Assembly (NCBI GenBank): GCA_963667535.2
Contig: CAXXDU010000002.1
Coordinates: 3,038,001 to 3,102,000, forward strand
Length of the DNA: 64,000 nucleotides
Direction: 5' to 3'
DNA from: UBA5614 sp963667535
Lineage (GTDB): Bacteria > Cloacimonadota > Cloacimonadia > Cloacimonadales > Cloacimonadaceae
Below, piece after piece: positions 62,171-64,000 of this stretch; position 1 is the first letter of the stretch, and every line of letters begins with the position of its first letter. Below the pieces are notes generated by a model. That model worked only from the letters and a program-made list of their open reading frames with translations. It was not told the DNA's origin and did no database searches. A program made the position numbers and the translations under genes.

Positions 62171-63091
62171 CTAAAATCCCTCAATAGTAACATCAAAGCC
62201 ACCTTGCGAAAGCTGTTGATAAAATGTTTTCATTATTCCTGCTTCCAGACTTGCATTAAGCGGCATCCTGTACTCTCGGTTTAGCTCAGTGTATTTCTCT
62301 CTGCCCAAAGCATGATAAGGCAATAAACGCATGCATGTTAAGCCAAGTTTATGAGCAAGTTCCGCAACCTGAGCAATATGGTCGGTATTGTCATTTACAC
62401 CGGGTATGATGGGCAGGGAGAGGATAATCTTATTCTTTTCAATAGTCTGGGATAAGCGCTCCAGATTATCCAGAATTATCTTGTTATCGAGGCCAGTAAA
62501 CTCTTTATGCTTATCGCTATCCAAAATCTTGATATCATAGTAAATGAAGTCCATGTCAGCAAGAATACCTTTTGCTTCATCCCAATTGAAGAAACCACAA
62601 GTCTCTATCCCTACAGAAATACCAAGTTCTAACGCATGCCGGGTGATTTGCCTCACTACTTCGGGCTGCATCAGTGGCTCACCACCGGAAAAGGTGATTC
62701 CGCCTCCTGAATTGCGGTAAAAGACATAATTAGCAGCGATTTTCTTCATCAGTTCAGTGATTGTCCAATCTTTGCCACAAAGCCGCAGAGCATTGGCTGA
62801 ACAGTGCAAAACACAAACCGCATCCATACACACAGTACAAGCCTGGGCATCCACATGAAATTTGCCGTCTTGCCATGTGATGCTTTTACAGGCTTTTTCG
62901 CAGGTTCGGCATCCGTTACATTTGTCTTTATGGTAAAGCAATTCGGGAAAAGCGTGTTGGCTTTCGGGATTGGAGCACCATCTGCAGCAAAGCGGACACC
63001 CCTTCAGGAAGATAACGCTACGTATCCCCGGACCATCCTGAGTTGCCAGATCGGCAATCTCAAAGAGCATGCCTTTGATGTCTTGGCTCAT
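62171..63091 (-). CDS. glycyl radical enzyme activase (PflA-like)
   Basis: A 306-residue radical SAM activating enzyme. The radical SAM cysteines are in FLKGCPLCCRWCSNPES, followed by a ferredoxin-like insert with two cysteine sets (CNGCRTCEKAC and CTVCMDAVCVLHC). The GGGITFSGGEPLMQ motif is present. The extra clusters are typical of activases of non-PFL glycyl radical enzymes. Its start overlaps the enzyme gene stop by 4 bp. Confidence 0.94.
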   Translation of the reverse strand: MSQDIKGMLFEIADLATQDGPGIRSVIFLKGCPLCCRWCSNPESQHAFPELLYHKDKCNGCRTCEKACKSITWQDGKFHVDAQACTVCMDAVCVLHCSANALRLCGKDWTITELMKKIAANYVFYRNSGGGITFSGGEPLMQPEVVRQITRHALELGISVGIETCGFFNWDEAKGILADMDFIYYDIKILDSDKHKEFTGLDNKIILDNLERLSQTIEKNKIILSLPIIPGVNDNTDHIAQVAELAHKLGLTCMRLLPYHALGREKYTELNREYRMPLNASLEAGIMKTFYQQLSQGGFDVTIEGF

Positions 63092-64000
63092 ATCTGATGC
63101 TGAGTACGTGCGATAATCTCATCCTGCATGGATTTACCCAGTTCTACGAAGAAAGCGCTGAACCCGGCAACCCGCACTATCAAATCACGGTATTCTTCAG
63201 GTTTTGCCTGTGCATCTCTGAGCATGGTGCTATCCACCACATTGAACTGAATCTGGAATCCGAGATATTCAAAATAGCTTTTCACCAAGAGCAGCAGCTT
63301 CTTGGAGCCTTCATTACCATGCAAAGTGGAAGGGCAGAACTTCATATTATGCAGTCCGCCTCTGATACGGGTATGGTCAATTTTACCTGCGGAAAGCAAT
63401 ACAGCCAGCGGTCCGTTTGTATCTGTTTCAGGGAATGGAGAAGTAACGCCATCAGCCAGCGTCCGTTGAGCATTTCTGCCATCAGGAGTAGCGCCGCAGG
63501 CTTTGCCGAAAGGCGCATGGGTACTAATTGCCAACATGGAAGGGTCATAAGGTTCACCCAGGTAGTTTAGCTGATTGCTGACATATCCGCAATATGTATT
63601 AAACAGTTCTTTGTAGATATTATCCACATAGGAGTCATTATTACCCCATTTGGGAGCTGCAATAAAGCGTTTTTGCATGATTTCGTTACCGCTCCAGTTC
63701 TGTTTCAGAATGCTGCGCAATTCATTCATGGAAAGCGCTTTTTCTTCATCTACCAATTGCTTCACTGCTGCCAGACTATTCACTACATTTACCATGCCGG
63801 TGCTGAGTGTTGTTGGTGTGCCATTAACTATAGCGCCGCCATCGTCCAGGGATTTACCTCTTTCCAGACAGTCCCTGATCAGCATGCCTGAATAGATAAG
63901 ATTGCAGGTATTGCGATGCACAGCCATCACGTAATTCCAATACCTTTGCCAGTTGCGGATGCTATGTTGCAAATGAAATTTATATGCTTCTTTGAGGCTA
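63088..64000 (-). CDS. glycyl radical enzyme, C-terminal part (5' end outside window)
   Basis: The frame is open to the window edge, so about 300 C-terminal residues are seen. Conserved blocks: PKWGNNDSYVD, ATPDGRNAQRTLADG, LHNMKFCPSTLHGNEG and the radical site RVAGFSAFFVELGKSMQDEI, where the Gly carries the radical. The thiyl Cys and the substrate-specific loops are upstream or not decisive, so the reaction (formate lyase, diol dehydratase, choline lyase or other) is open. Oxygen-sensitive chemistry supports an anaerobic host. Confidence 0.9.
   Translation of the reverse strand, partial: SLKEAYKFHLQHSIRNWQRYWNYVMAVHRNTCNLIYSGMLIRDCLERGKSLDDGGAIVNGTPTTLSTGMVNVVNSLAAVKQLVDEEKALSMNELRSILKQNWSGNEIMQKRFIAAPKWGNNDSYVDNIYKELFNTYCGYVSNQLNYLGEPYDPSMLAISTHAPFGKACGATPDGRNAQRTLADGVTSPFPETDTNGPLAVLLSAGKIDHTRIRGGLHNMKFCPSTLHGNEGSKKLLLLVKSYFEYLGFQIQFNVVDSTMLRDAQAKPEEYRDLIVRVAGFSAFFVELGKSMQDEIIARTQHQI

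Overview
The window looks like a chromosomal segment of an anaerobic, Gram-negative bacterium of the Fibrobacterota-Chlorobiota-Bacteroidota surroundings, most likely a Candidatus Cloacimonadota (Cloacimonas-like) genome. This is inferred from secreted proteins with type IX (Por) secretion C-terminal domains, an outer-membrane FadL-type porin, an LpxH-like hydrolase, choice-of-anchor/ASH-type surface proteins, a glycyl radical enzyme with its activase, AT-rich DNA and large fibronectin-III/DUF6754-type membrane proteins. The phylum assignment is not proven; no rRNA or tRNA gene is visible.

Layout: 1-5 kb holds the end of a hybrid sensor kinase, a lipid-linked polysaccharide flippase and ruvB. 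5-10.6 kb is a minus-strand set of a secreted S41 protease, two type IX-sorted proteins and a nucleotidyltransferase. 10.6-12.9 kb is a gene-free repeat island. 12.9-23.5 kb is a defence island: type I restriction-modification (hsdM, hsdS, a DUF1016-type nuclease, hsdR), a YgjP-type metallopeptidase, a possible PD-(D/E)XK protein, a frameshifted DinD remnant and a RhuM/antirepressor-like protein. 23.8-26.4 kb carries a flavodoxin and groEL under a CIRCE operator. 26.5-34.8 kb is a five-gene membrane locus of unknown function (two large Fn3/DUF6754 proteins, two small polytopic proteins, one bitopic protein). 35.4-41.2 kb is a seven-gene minus-strand operon that starts with ribH-nusB and continues with a glycosyltransferase, a radical SAM enzyme, a membrane beta-propeller protein, a DUF4159 protein and an LpxH-like phosphoesterase.

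42.6-45.1 kb is a second gene-free repeat island, with branched palindromes and an exact 86-bp tandem array. 45.2-58.5 kb contains mostly housekeeping or small hypothetical genes: a SpoVG-like protein with a long disordered tail, an aminotransferase, a FadL-type porin, RmuC, hydrolases, a Xer recombinase, a hexapeptide transferase, a polyprenol-phosphate glycosyltransferase and an RlmD/TrmA-type methyltransferase. 58.7-64 kb carries a large secreted surface protein, a HepT/MntA toxin-antitoxin pair and the end of a glycyl radical enzyme operon.

The most interesting material is (i) the DUF6754 locus, which looks like an uncharacterised envelope complex built from three copies of one soluble domain plus two integral membrane subunits; and (ii) the two repeat islands, whose elements fold into branched cruciforms (a four-way junction in two copies, and hairpins whose stems differ by paired, compensatory changes), together with several cases where such repeats have entered or remodelled coding sequences. 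All functional statements rest on reading motifs by eye; no database search was possible.
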